Positions 42,920 to 51,156 of a DNA stretch of 64,000 nt are shown here, in pieces; the first letter of the stretch is position 1, and each line of letters starts with the position of its first letter. A model generated the notes under the pieces. That model was not told where the DNA came from. It made no database searches and was given only the letters and a program-made list of their open reading frames with translations. The DNA comes from Deltaproteobacteria bacterium (GTDB taxonomy: Bacteria; Desulfobacterota; Syntrophorhabdia; Syntrophorhabdales; Syntrophorhabdaceae), in contig JAKLET010000002.1 of the NCBI GenBank assembly GCA_022711595.1, positions 175,469 through 239,468 of the forward strand. The letters are read 5' to 3'. The translations under genes were made by a program, and so were the position numbers.

Positions 42920-44983
42920 ATGGAAAAGTTTTTTTACCCCGGCAGTATTGCGGTCTTCGGTGTTTCAGACACGCCGTCAAATCTTGCCCGCATTATCGTT
43001 GAGAACCTTGTACGGTTTGGCTTCAGGGGGGATATTCATCCCGTAGGTGTTTCTGGCGGTGTTGTGGCAGGCAGAAGGGTTTTGAGGAACATTGAAGAAG
43101 TGCGCGATGTTCCGGAGCTTGCCGTTATGCTCATTCCTGCCCGGTATGTCCCCGGGACCCTTGAAGCTTGCGGCAGAAAGGGCATACGCCGCGTTATCCT
43201 CGAATCCGGAGGTTTCGGCGAACTGTCAGACGACCGTGCATCCCTGGAAAATGAGGTGTGTTCCATAGCCGGGCGCTACGGGATGAAGCTCATAGGCCCC
43301 AACTGCTTCGGCGTGGTCAATGTCGAGGCAGGCGTTGTCCTTCCCTTTTTCATCATCAACCAGGCATATGTTAAACAGGGAAGCGCATCGCTCATCTCCC
43401 AGAGCGGAGGGGTCTTTTACGACACCTGCATGTTCTGCAGCGTGGAGAACGTAGGTCTGAGGAAGCTTGTCAGCATCGGCAACAAGCTCATGACGGATGA
43501 AAATGACATTCTTGAATATGTTTTGCTGGATCCGGGTACCGTCGTAGCCGGACTTTACCTGGAGAGCTTCTCGGACGGCAGGAGGTTTATGGGCCTTGCC
43601 GCGTCAACGGAAAAACCCGTTGTCGTACTAAAGGCCAACAGGAGCGAAGCAAGCGGTGAGATAGCGAAGTTCCACACGACCGCACTTGCCGGCGACGACG
43701 ACGTGGCGGACGCCGCCATGAGACAGGCCGGCGTTGTCAGGGTGACAAATTTCCTGGAGATGGTGGATTGTTTCAAGATATTCAGCCTGCCGGTACTTGA
43801 AGGAAGGAGGCTCGCCCTGATATCGCGCTCCGGCGGACACGGTGTTATCTGCGCTGATGCTGCGCACCGGTACGGGTTTGAGTTTGCGAAGTTTTCCGAA
43901 GGCTTCATGCAGACCGTAATGGAGAAGAAGCTCAAGGTCATCGCGGCGACAAACCCGCTTGATATCGGGGATGTTTATGATCTTGATGAGTATGGCACCA
44001 TACTGGATGCGGCCCTCGCGGAGGAAGGCGTCGATGGTGTCGTTTTTGTCGTTACCTACAGCTCGGAGAGTGACGGCACAAAGATAAGGGAATTCATAAG
44101 GCACGCCGCGCGGGTTACTCCGGAATGCGGCAAGCCGGTGGCGCTATGTGTCGTGACGAACCGCGGTGAGTGGTTCGCCATCAAGGACGCTGCCGACTTT
44201 CCCGTCTTCACCGATGTCGACCAGGCGTTGAAGACCCTTTCATGGTCTTACGAGCATCATCTTGGAAGGGTGAAAAGACGAAGCGCATCAGGCAAAGCGG
44301 GCGCGGTACAGTCTTTCCCCGGCATCGGGAGAAAGACGGAAGACAGGCGTTTCATGGAGCCGGAGGAATGTTTTTCCCTGCTGTCGCGCTACGGCCTTCC
44401 CGTTGCCGGCCACCATGTGGCGAAAGACCGCGAGGAGGCCCTGGCCGCCGCCGCCCGGCTCGGCTACCCTGTCGCGCTGAAGACAGGCGATGGTTCAGTG
44501 CTGCACAAATCCGAGACCGCAGGTGTATTTACAGGCATCGGCGGGCCCGAAGGGCTGGCAAGAGCCCTGGATGCAATCAGTGCGCACAGGTACCTTGTTC
44601 AGAAGATGGCGCCTGCAGGTTACGAGATCATCATAGGCGGGCGTCTCGACAGGGAATTCGGACCGGTCATCGTCTGCGGACTGGGCGGCATATATGTTGA
44701 GGTTGTGGCCGACAGGTCGATCCGCGTGGCCCCCGTTGATGACGCGGCTGCGGCAGAGATGATCGGGCAGCTTAAGGGCCATGCCATCCTCAAGGGCGCC
44801 CGGGGGAAGACGCCTGCTGATATTGCCGCCCTTAAGGATGTCATTGTAAAGGTCTCGCATCTGCTCATGGAAAATCCCGGTGTTGTAAATCTCGACATCA
44901 ACCCCGTCATCGTCCACGAAGAAGGCAGGGGCTGCACGATCGTGGATGTGAAGATGGAGATCGCAGAAATGATCGATAACTGA
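42920..44983 (+). CDS. ADP-forming acyl-CoA synthetase (acetate-CoA ligase, ADP-forming)
   Basis: 687 residues from ATG 42920; an upstream extension to 42758 has no ribosome site. Single-chain arrangement: CoA-binding domain (MEKFFYPGSIAVFGVSDTPSNLARIIVENL), ligase-CoA domains with 'LISQSGGVFYD' and the phospho-His region 'ANRSEASGEIAKFHTTALAG', then a C-terminal ATP-grasp domain ('SRYGLPVAGHHVAKDREEALAAAARLGYPVALKTG...HKSETAGVFTGI'). In anaerobes these enzymes make ATP from acyl-CoA plus ADP, so this could be an energy-conserving step in syntrophic degradation of acids. The acyl substrate is not evident. Alternative role: protein acetyltransferase fused to ACD, but no GNAT domain is present. 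Confidence 0.85.
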   Translation: MEKFFYPGSIAVFGVSDTPSNLARIIVENLVRFGFRGDIHPVGVSGGVVAGRRVLRNIEEVRDVPELAVMLIPARYVPGTLEACGRKGIRRVILESGGFGELSDDRASLENEVCSIAGRYGMKLIGPNCFGVVNVEAGVVLPFFIINQAYVKQGSASLISQSGGVFYDTCMFCSVENVGLRKLVSIGNKLMTDENDILEYVLLDPGTVVAGLYLESFSDGRRFMGLAASTEKPVVVLKANRSEASGEIAKFHTTALAGDDDVADAAMRQAGVVRVTNFLEMVDCFKIFSLPVLEGRRLALISRSGGHGVICADAAHRYGFEFAKFSEGFMQTVMEKKLKVIAATNPLDIGDVYDLDEYGTILDAALAEEGVDGVVFVVTYSSESDGTKIREFIRHAARVTPECGKPVALCVVTNRGEWFAIKDAADFPVFTDVDQALKTLSWSYEHHLGRVKRRSASGKAGAVQSFPGIGRKTEDRRFMEPEECFSLLSRYGLPVAGHHVAKDREEALAAAARLGYPVALKTGDGSVLHKSETAGVFTGIGGPEGLARALDAISAHRYLVQKMAPAGYEIIIGGRLDREFGPVIVCGLGGIYVEVVADRSIRVAPVDDAAAAEMIGQLKGHAILKGARGKTPADIAALKDVIVKVSHLLMENPGVVNLDINPVIVHEEGRGCTIVDVKMEIAEMIDN

Positions 44984-45031
44984 GTTTCAATGCCCACACC
45001 TGTCCAAAAATAAGTTTTTTCATTTAAAGAC

Positions 45032-45387
45032 CTTATCTCACGCCCGTTCGTCGTTTCACTCCTCACTTGAGCACACAGGGGACACTGAGGAGGGCAAAAA
45101 CTGTTTTCGCCCCTTAACCCAGAAGCCTTCCCGGGTTAAGGGGCACTTTCGATCCCGCCTTTCGATCTTTGACGAAGCGGGATGGAAAAAGAAACCTGTA
45201 TTATCACATCACACTCACCAAATATATGGCAGGAGCATTGTCCATGATCGCCTTGCTATCGCCGCAGGCGATCGGAGTGCGTCCGGATTCTGGAAGGCTT
45301 CGGAATCCGGGCGCGATTCTTTTAAGCTTTTCTCCGTGTCCTTCGTGGGCTCCAGCGAAGCCCGAAGGGCTATGCGGGCGTGAGATA
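45032..45387. mobile_element. MITE-like element with terminal inverted repeats and internal hairpins
   Basis: A perfect 13-bp inverted repeat, TATCTCACGCCCG at 45034-45046 and its complement at 45375-45387, bounds the element; AAGAC lies directly outside both ends (45027-45031, 45388-45392) and may be a target duplication. Inside are a 12-bp perfect hairpin (45109-45120 / 45133-45144), ATCCCGC/GCGGGAT (45152/45177), GATCGCC/GGCGATC (45246/45267) and CCGGATTC/GAATCCGG (45283/45303). The outer arms continue to pair imperfectly (left GAGCACACAGGGGACACTG, right its near complement). No transposase. Confidence 0.55.
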
Positions 45388-45392
45388 AAGAC

Positions 45393-45424
45393 GGCTTGAG
45401 TGCTTGAATGTTTGAGCGTTCAGG
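45393..45424. repeat. 8-nt word array (CTTGARNG family)
   Basis: CGG-CTTGAGTG-CTTGAATG-TTTGAGCG-TTCAGG immediately follows the MITE-like element. Confidence 0.6.
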
Positions 45425-45522
45425 TAAGAGATCCCCCCGTCCTCCCTTTGCCAAAGGGAGGGGCGTCATTCTCTCCCCTCTTTCTTGCCAAACCTCTCCC
45501 CTTATGTTAAAAAGTATGAAAC

Positions 45523-46920
45523 ATGCCAAATTCACTTTTGAGACAGATACCAAAGGTTGACGCGATCATTGCAAGCGCGGGATGGAAGACGCTCGTGGCC
45601 GCCTGCCCCGAGTCTATCGCAAAGGATGCCCTTCGTGAATATCTGGGCTCATTGCGCCTCGCCATCAAGGAAGGGAGGGCAACCGTGGTCCCATCCATCA
45701 AGGAGATCGTGAAAGATGTGGGTGCCAGGGCCGCGGCCCTCATGGAGCCCGGTTTGAAGAGGGTGATAAACGCGACAGGAGTTGTCATCCACACGAACCT
45801 GGGGAGGTCGCTTCTTGCCAAAAGGGCCGTCGATGCCATAGTGAAGGTTGCCACCGGCTATTCCAACCTTGAATATGATATAGAAAAAGGTGCGAGGGGC
45901 AGCCGTTATGTCCATTGCGCGTCGATCCTGAAGAGGCTTACCGGCGCCGAAGAGGCGTTTGTGGTCAACAACAATGCCGGTGCCGTCTTCCTTATCCTCA
46001 ATACCCTCGCGGAAGGGAAAGAGGTGATCATCGCGAGGGGTGAGCTTATCGAGATAGGCGGTTCCTTCAGGATACCTGACGTGATGAAAAAGAGCGGTGC
46101 CGTCCTGAAGGAAGTGGGAACGACGAACAGGACCTATATCGAGGACTTCGAGCGGGCGATCGGCGAGAACACCGGGCTCATCATGAAGGCCCACACGAGC
46201 AATTACCGCATCCGCGGCTTCACCCACGAGGCCTCATCGGAAGAACTGGTACAGCTGGGGAAAAAATACAATATTCCCACTTATTTCGACACGGGAAGCG
46301 GACTTTTCTACAACTTCGAAGGCCTTGAGACGCTTGATGAACCCTTGATACGCGATGAACTGAAAAAAGGCTTTGATGTCATTTCCTTCAGCGGCGACAA
46401 GCTGCTCGGTGCTCCCCAGGCAGGGATCGTCATCGGCGAGAGGGGGTGCCTTGAGGCCATGAAGAAAAATCCCATGACCCGGGCCCTGCGCCCTGACAAG
46501 TTCACCCTCGCAGGTCTTGAGGCGACATTGCTGCTTTGCCTTGACGCGCGGTCCGCGGCAGCCGGCATTCCTACTATCAGGATGGTCCTCGAGGATAAGG
46601 ACGCCCTGGCAAAGAGGGCCAGGCGGCTTGCCTCGCAGTTGAAAAAGAGCTGTCCCGGGGAAACAGTGTCCGTTGTCGATATCTATTCTGAAGTGGGCGG
46701 CGGGAGTTTCCCCGACATGGTGATCCCGTCGGTCGGCCTGGCCTTGAGGCCCAGCACAATAACCATAGATGGTCTGGAAAAAAGATTAAGACATCTTCCG
46801 GTTCCCGTCGTTGCCAGGATCGAAAAAGAGGTCCTCATCCTCGACATGAGGACGATCCTCGCACAGGATGAAAAGGATCTTGTCGCCGGAGTGGCCTCGG
46901 TTCTCACAAATGCCCGATAG
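45523..46920 (+). CDS. selA: L-seryl-tRNA(Sec) selenium transferase SelA
   Basis: 465 residues, PLP enzyme that converts Ser-tRNA(Sec) to Sec-tRNA(Sec). 'KRVINATGVVIHTNLGRSLLAKRAVDAIVKVATGYSNLEYDIEKGARGSRY' and the PLP-lysine segment 'DVISFSGDKLLGAPQAGIVIGE' are family signatures; 'IDGLEKRLRHLPVPVVARIEKEVLILDMRTI' is the C-terminal domain. It implies that the organism makes selenoproteins (typically formate dehydrogenases or glycine/proline-type reductases); selB, selC and selD are not in this window, and I saw no in-frame UGA gene here. Confidence 0.95.
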   Translation: MPNSLLRQIPKVDAIIASAGWKTLVAACPESIAKDALREYLGSLRLAIKEGRATVVPSIKEIVKDVGARAAALMEPGLKRVINATGVVIHTNLGRSLLAKRAVDAIVKVATGYSNLEYDIEKGARGSRYVHCASILKRLTGAEEAFVVNNNAGAVFLILNTLAEGKEVIIARGELIEIGGSFRIPDVMKKSGAVLKEVGTTNRTYIEDFERAIGENTGLIMKAHTSNYRIRGFTHEASSEELVQLGKKYNIPTYFDTGSGLFYNFEGLETLDEPLIRDELKKGFDVISFSGDKLLGAPQAGIVIGERGCLEAMKKNPMTRALRPDKFTLAGLEATLLLCLDARSAAAGIPTIRMVLEDKDALAKRARRLASQLKKSCPGETVSVVDIYSEVGGGSFPDMVIPSVGLALRPSTITIDGLEKRLRHLPVPVVARIEKEVLILDMRTILAQDEKDLVAGVASVLTNAR

Positions 46921-47875
46921 GTTCAGCATCACCTGTGACCTGAGCGATATAAGGCTCGATGTCTTTCTCTCTGAAAAGCTTTCCCTGACGCGTACAAAAG
47001 TGAAAGAGATGATCGACAGCGGATATGTCCGCGTTGACGGCAGGGCCCCCAAGCCTTCCATGCGGCTCAAGGAACACATGGAGATCGAGGGGGAGGTCCC
47101 CGAAGAAAAACCCCTTCAACTCGCTGCTGAAGAGATACCTCTCGACATCCTTTATGAGGACGAATACTTTCTTGCCATAAATAAGGCGGCGGGAATGGTC
47201 GTCCACCCCTCTTTCGGCCACAGCTCGGGGACGCTCGTGAACGCGGTGTTGGGGTACATGCAGAGACGAGGTTCCAGATTTCAGGTTCCGGGTTCGGAAA
47301 AGCGTGATACGGATGAAACAGGACGGAACGAAGATTCACTGGCGGGTATGAGGCCGGGGATTGTTCACCGGCTCGACAAGGGGACAACGGGGGTCATACT
47401 TGTCGCCAGGGACATGGCCACCCAGGAGAGGCTTTCGGGGCTTTTTAAAGACAGGAAGGTTCGCAAGACATACAGGGCCGTTATTGAGGGGAAGCCCGGC
47501 AGGGACTCTTGGAAAGTGGATGGGAATATCGGCAGGCATCCCGTGGAAAGAAAGAAAATGGCCGTTCTGAAGACCGGCGGCAGGGCGGCCCGAACGTCGT
47601 TCAAGGTTCTGGAGAGGCTCGCAGGCTTTGCCTGTGTTGAGGCATATCCTGAAACGGGCAGGACCCACCAGATTCGGGTGCACCTGGGTCACACCGGGCA
47701 TCCCGTTGTCGGTGACGAAACATACGGGAGAAAGGCAAAGAACCTCACGCCGCGGCCGCTGCTTCACGCATGCCGGATAGAGTTTGCCCATCCCGTCACG
47801 GGGGCAGCCGTGGTCATTGAGGCGCCGATCCCGGATGACATGAGACATTTCATTGAAAAACACCGTGGACAATAG
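46910..47875 (+). CDS. RluD-family 23S rRNA pseudouridine synthase
   Basis: 321 residues from ATG 46910, overlapping selA by 11 nt. N-terminal S4 domain ('RLDVFLSEKLSLTRTKVKEMIDSGYVRVDGR'), then the catalytic domain with 'INKAAGMVVHPSFGHSSGTLVNAVL' and the catalytic Asp in 'GIVHRLDKGTTGVILVARD', and 'TGRTHQIRVHLGHTGHPVVGDETYG'. Between 'LGYMQ' and 'MRPGIVHRLDKGTTG' there is an insert of about 28 residues (RRGSRFQVPGSEKRDTDETG...) that I do not expect in RluD; its DNA has repeat-like GGTTCC words. The exact rRNA site cannot be assigned. Confidence 0.9.
   Translation: MPDRFSITCDLSDIRLDVFLSEKLSLTRTKVKEMIDSGYVRVDGRAPKPSMRLKEHMEIEGEVPEEKPLQLAAEEIPLDILYEDEYFLAINKAAGMVVHPSFGHSSGTLVNAVLGYMQRRGSRFQVPGSEKRDTDETGRNEDSLAGMRPGIVHRLDKGTTGVILVARDMATQERLSGLFKDRKVRKTYRAVIEGKPGRDSWKVDGNIGRHPVERKKMAVLKTGGRAARTSFKVLERLAGFACVEAYPETGRTHQIRVHLGHTGHPVVGDETYGRKAKNLTPRPLLHACRIEFAHPVTGAAVVIEAPIPDDMRHFIEKHRGQ
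47262..47300. repeat. GGTTCC word array inside the rluD-like gene
   Basis: GAGGTTCCAGA, TTTCAGGTTCC, GGGTTCGG form a short degenerate array in frame, encoding the odd insert RGSRFQVPGSEK. It is in the style of the intergenic word arrays. Confidence 0.45.
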
Positions 47876-48004
47876 CGGCAAAAAACCATTAAACTACAGT
47901 ATGATAGACATGCGGCGCAAGCTCTCAAAAAATCCGGCCACGCGATGTGATGCGCCGCTGCGGCGAAGGCTGGAATCTCCAGAGCTGATTCGAGGGTGAG
48001 GGCC

Positions 48005-48721
48005 ATGACGGAGTTCGTTCTTGAAAAGAAGAGCGGTTGGGAATATTACCACCTGCCGGAGTTGACCGCGGCGGGGATCATCCATGGGTTCTTTACAAGG
48101 CGATCACCCTCTTCGGTATTTGACAAAGAGGAGGGCAGGGCCTTTCTGGACGCCTTTTCCCTGGAGGACGCCATTGCCCTGCAGCAGGAACACGGGCAAG
48201 AGATCCATGTTGCAGATAATGGTGACAGGCCCGGGAGGGGTGACGGGATCCTCCTTGCCAGGCGGGGTATCGCAGGCGTTATCAAGACGGCGGATTGCCT
48301 CTGCGTGGTCCTTGCAGACCCGGCCTTTCCAATGGCTGTCATCGTCCACGCGGGGTGGCGCGGCACACTGAAGAAGATAACAACAAAGGCCCTGAACATG
48401 ATGGTTGAAAGAGGGGCTGCCAGGCAGCGCATGATCGCGCTTTTCGGCCCGTCCATCCGCGGCTGCTGCTACGAGGTGGGCCCGGAGGTCTGCGACGCTT
48501 TCATGCACGAGGGCTTTCCGGAAGACGTTTTTTCCCGCAGGAACGACAGGTTGTTCCTGGACCTTGCAAAGGCCAACGGAGAGCTTTTAAAAGACGAAGG
48601 CATACGGGCTGTCCACGATGTCGGAATTTGCACCTATTGCAGCGGCGGTGTTTTCGCTTCATACCGCAGGGGCGCCCGGAACGAACGCCAGGTAAATTTT
48701 GTGGCTATAAAGGACAGGTAA
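48005..48721 (+). CDS. pgeF: PgeF/YfiH-family purine nucleoside phosphorylase (laccase domain)
   Basis: 238 residues from ATG 48005 (GAGG just upstream; GTG 47996 is in frame but weaker). Polyphenol-oxidase/YfiH fold with Zn-binding residues: 'IHGFFTRR', 'QQEHGQEIHV' (His), 'GVIKTADCLCVVLAD' (Cys), 'AVIVHAGWRGTLKKI' (H-A-G-W-R-G) and 'FGPSIRGCCYEVGPEV'. Members act as purine nucleoside phosphorylases/adenosine deaminases and, in some bacteria, affect peptidoglycan fidelity. The gap from rluD (47876-48004, 129 nt) has small palindromes but no gene. Direct 11-bp copies of GACAGGTAATG sit at 48713 and 48728, at the gene-repeat junction. Confidence 0.9.
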   Translation: MTEFVLEKKSGWEYYHLPELTAAGIIHGFFTRRSPSSVFDKEEGRAFLDAFSLEDAIALQQEHGQEIHVADNGDRPGRGDGILLARRGIAGVIKTADCLCVVLADPAFPMAVIVHAGWRGTLKKITTKALNMMVERGAARQRMIALFGPSIRGCCYEVGPEVCDAFMHEGFPEDVFSRRNDRLFLDLAKANGELLKDEGIRAVHDVGICTYCSGGVFASYRRGARNERQVNFVAIKDR

Positions 48722-48730
48722 TGAGAAGAC

Positions 48731-48813
48731 AGGTAATGGGTGATAGGTCATGGGTTATGGGGAAGAAAGGTTTTTTGCTTTTCCTATAACCTATGGCCCA
48801 TAACCTATGACCT
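48731..48813. repeat. RGGTNAT heptad array, inverted arms
   Basis: Left arm, four heptads AGGTAAT, GGGTGAT, AGGTCAT, GGGTTAT (48731-48758). Right arm, four inverted heptads ATAACCT, ATGGCCC, ATAACCT, ATGACCT (48786-48813). The 27-nt loop is GAAAGG plus T6. Consensus RGGTNAT is shared with 16429-16470, 20263-20340 and 58479-58533. Confidence 0.9.
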
Positions 48814-48832
48814 GATGTTTTGGAAAAACATC

Positions 48833-50959
48833 ATGAAATTCAAGAAAGAGCTCTATTTCATCGTCAGTATCCTCGCCGCCTTCGGGGCGCTCGTCCTGAT
48901 CGAAACGAAGCTGCCCAATTTTGCCCGTTTCTTCCCGGTGTGGGAGAACAAACTGCTTGTCATTGTCCTCAACATCAACCTCCTGCTCATACTGCTTTTG
49001 CTTTTTCTCATCACCCGCATCATCCTCAAGGCGTATATCGAAAAAAGGAGGGGCATCTGGGGTTCGGGTCTTAAGAAAAAGCTGACCTCAACGCTCCTTT
49101 TTATCTCCATCGTCCCTTCTTTCACCCTTTTTCTGCTGGCGACGGGTTTCTTTTACGTGAGCATGGACCGGTGGTTCAGCCAGCAGGTGGAAGACACCAT
49201 GGAAAGCGCCCTGGAACTTTCAAAACTGCATTACGAGGAAATATTCCAGCGTTACACCAGGATAGGTTCGATGATGGTGAAGGAGATAGAGAAGAAGAAC
49301 ATGGTGGGAGATGAGAATGGCCTGAGAAGCTTTCTCCAACGATATGAAAAGATGCACCTTCTCGGATATCTCGCAGTCTATGATGTCTCGACAGGTGTCC
49401 TTGTGCGTTCCGGAGGGCCTGACGGTTCAGATAAAAAGGTCCTGTCCAGATTGAAGGAGTTCATGCGCCAGAGCCCCTCCAGGGAGATCATCCCCGCCGA
49501 TGAGGGGGAGATGCTCGTCGCCGGGCAGAGCATTCACGACGAAACGGGCAGGGTGGCGGGCATGCTCTTTCTCGGCGATACCATAAAGATCAAGGGCACC
49601 GAGAGGATAAAGCAGATCGCCGTTACGAGCAAGGAATTCAGGGAATCGCGCGTCTTCAAGAAGGTGCTGAAATACAGCTTTATCATCCCTCTCTTTCTCA
49701 TTACCATTCTGACGATCTTCGTTTCCCTCTGGGTCGGCATCAAGATGGCAACAGAGATCACCGTGCCTATAGAAAAGATGAAGGAAGGCGCGGCCATCAT
49801 TGCGAAGGGGAAGTTCGATATCAACCTGGAAGACCGCGGGAAGGACGAGATCGGCACTCTCGTGAAGGCATTCAACAGCATGGCGCAGGAACTGAAAATA
49901 GCCAAAGACGAGATAGAGGAAAAGAAACGTTCGCTGGAATTTGTACTCAACAATGTGGCCACGGGTATAATATCGACGGACAAAAGGGGCGGCATTCTTC
50001 TCGCGAACAAGGCGGCCCGCGTAATACTCGGGGTTGACAGGGAAAATCTGGAAGGCTTGTCCTTGAGGGAGGTTTTCGGCAACGACTTCAAGGCCCTCAC
50101 AAAGTCTTTCCTGAGGGAGGTAAGGATTTCCAGAGGCGGCAGCATCACAAAAGACCTGAGGCTCAATCTCAAGAAGGACATAACCTATCTTCGGGCCTCG
50201 CTTACCGCGCTCAAGGATGAAGGCGACCGGGTGGACGGTTTCATCATTGCTTTTGACGATATTACCCATGTCGTACGCGCGGAGAAACTCGCAACATGGC
50301 GGGAAGTGGCCCGTAAGCTGACCCACGAGATCAAAAACCCCCTGACACCCATCGTCCTTTCGGCGGAACGCATCCGCAGGAAGATCATGACCCGTTTCAC
50401 CGGTGCCGACAAGGACGTCCTCGATGAAACGACGTCGGTCATCATACGGTCCGTCGATGATATCAAGGGGATCGTCAATGAACTTACCAAGCTGACCCGT
50501 ACGTCGCAGGCCAGGACGCTTGAGGACATCAATATCGTTGTCGATGAGACCCTTGATCTTTACCGGAATCTCTACCACAATATCTCCATAAGTTTTGAAA
50601 ATGAGGAGATCCCTCTTGTCAGGGTGGACCGTGACGGGCTCAAGAGGGTTTTCATAAACCTCATAACCAACGCTGTGAAGGCGATCGACGGCGAGAAAGG
50701 AACGATCACGGTCAGCACGAAATATGACAGGTTGAAGCGCGCCGGCATAGTAGAGTTCGCAGATACCGGCAGGGGAGTGCCCGACGAGGACAAGGAAAAG
50801 GTCTTCGATCCTTATTTTACCAAAGACAAGGAAGGCACGGGCCTCGGCCTTGCCATCGTCCATTCCATCATCCTGGAGCACCACGGCAGGATCAAAGTGG
50901 AGGATAATACCCCGAAGGGCGCCCGGTTCATCATCGAAATACCCATCATAGAAACCTGA
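48833..50959 (+). CDS. NtrY-like transmembrane sensor histidine kinase
   Basis: 708 residues from ATG 48833; ATG 48815 is an alternative, while the longer frame from 48740 only translates the upstream repeat. Two N-terminal membrane helices, a further signal/TM pair flanking an extracytoplasmic sensor region (about 100-280), a HAMP ('EITVPIEKMKEGAAIIAKGKFDINL'), a PAS domain ('RSLEFVLNNVATGIISTDKRGGILLANKAARVILG'), HisKA with the phospho-His in 'EVARKLTHEIKNPLTPIVLSAERIR', and an HATPase_c domain (N box 'INLITNAVKAIDG', G1 'EFADTGRGVPDED', G2 'DKEGTGLGLAIVHSI'). NtrY-type kinases often work with NtrX-like sigma54 activators; no response regulator is adjacent. Confidence 0.9.
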   Translation: MKFKKELYFIVSILAAFGALVLIETKLPNFARFFPVWENKLLVIVLNINLLLILLLLFLITRIILKAYIEKRRGIWGSGLKKKLTSTLLFISIVPSFTLFLLATGFFYVSMDRWFSQQVEDTMESALELSKLHYEEIFQRYTRIGSMMVKEIEKKNMVGDENGLRSFLQRYEKMHLLGYLAVYDVSTGVLVRSGGPDGSDKKVLSRLKEFMRQSPSREIIPADEGEMLVAGQSIHDETGRVAGMLFLGDTIKIKGTERIKQIAVTSKEFRESRVFKKVLKYSFIIPLFLITILTIFVSLWVGIKMATEITVPIEKMKEGAAIIAKGKFDINLEDRGKDEIGTLVKAFNSMAQELKIAKDEIEEKKRSLEFVLNNVATGIISTDKRGGILLANKAARVILGVDRENLEGLSLREVFGNDFKALTKSFLREVRISRGGSITKDLRLNLKKDITYLRASLTALKDEGDRVDGFIIAFDDITHVVRAEKLATWREVARKLTHEIKNPLTPIVLSAERIRRKIMTRFTGADKDVLDETTSVIIRSVDDIKGIVNELTKLTRTSQARTLEDINIVVDETLDLYRNLYHNISISFENEEIPLVRVDRDGLKRVFINLITNAVKAIDGEKGTITVSTKYDRLKRAGIVEFADTGRGVPDEDKEKVFDPYFTKDKEGTGLGLAIVHSIILEHHGRIKVEDNTPKGARFIIEIPIIET

Positions 50960-50964
50960 AAAGA

Positions 50965-51110
50965 CCGTGAAGAGTAAAGCGTGAGGTGTAAATGAGGACG
51001 TGAAATGCAAAAGATCTTTTAATGCCTTACGCTTTACGGTCTTTAAACGCCCTACGCCTTACGGTTTACGCTTCACGGTTTCTTGTCACGCCTTACGCTT
51101 CACGGTCTCA
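50965..51110. repeat. GTRARNC heptad array, inverted arms
   Basis: Left arm (50965-51008) CCGTGAA, GAGTAAA, GCGTGAG, GTGTAAA, ... GTGAAATG; right arm (51022-51109) inverted words CCTTACG, CTTTACG, CCCTACG, CCTTACG, GTTTACG, CTTCACG, CCTTACG, CTTCACG. The right arm is longer, with two units interrupted. The same family is nested at 16281-16394. Confidence 0.85.
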
Positions 51111-51139
51111 CCCGGGTTCTGTTCTTTCCCCCCGATCTG

Positions 51140-51148
51140 TGCTATATT
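51140..51148 (+). promoter_or_regulatory. Extended -10 promoter of smpB
   Basis: TGCTATATT, with TATTAT overlapping at 51145-51150, lies 6-8 nt before the ATG at 51157. No Shine-Dalgarno. Leaderless mRNA predicted. Confidence 0.5.
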
Positions 51149-51156
51149 ATAGGCGT

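Larger units (their letters stand above)
44984..45522. other. Long non-coding gap before selA
   Basis: 539 nt with no credible gene. Contents: T-rich stretch (45005-45025), a hairpin-rich element with terminal inverted repeats (45032-45387), a short 8-nt word array (45393-45424), and a G/C-rich stretch (45430-45500) leading to selA. A 76-codon open frame (45169-45399) is the element itself translated and is not a gene. Confidence 0.7.

Noticed and set aside
45169..45399. 76-codon open frame in the gap before selA
   Set aside because: It is the hairpin-rich element translated; no ribosome site and it crosses the terminal inverted repeat.
49427..51010. Long open frame on the minus strand opposite the NtrY-like kinase
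   Set aside because: Antisense of a well-conserved kinase; GC-rich codon positions leave the opposite frame open. Same for the long minus frames opposite the M18 aminopeptidase (52052-53305) and lon (54424-55638).
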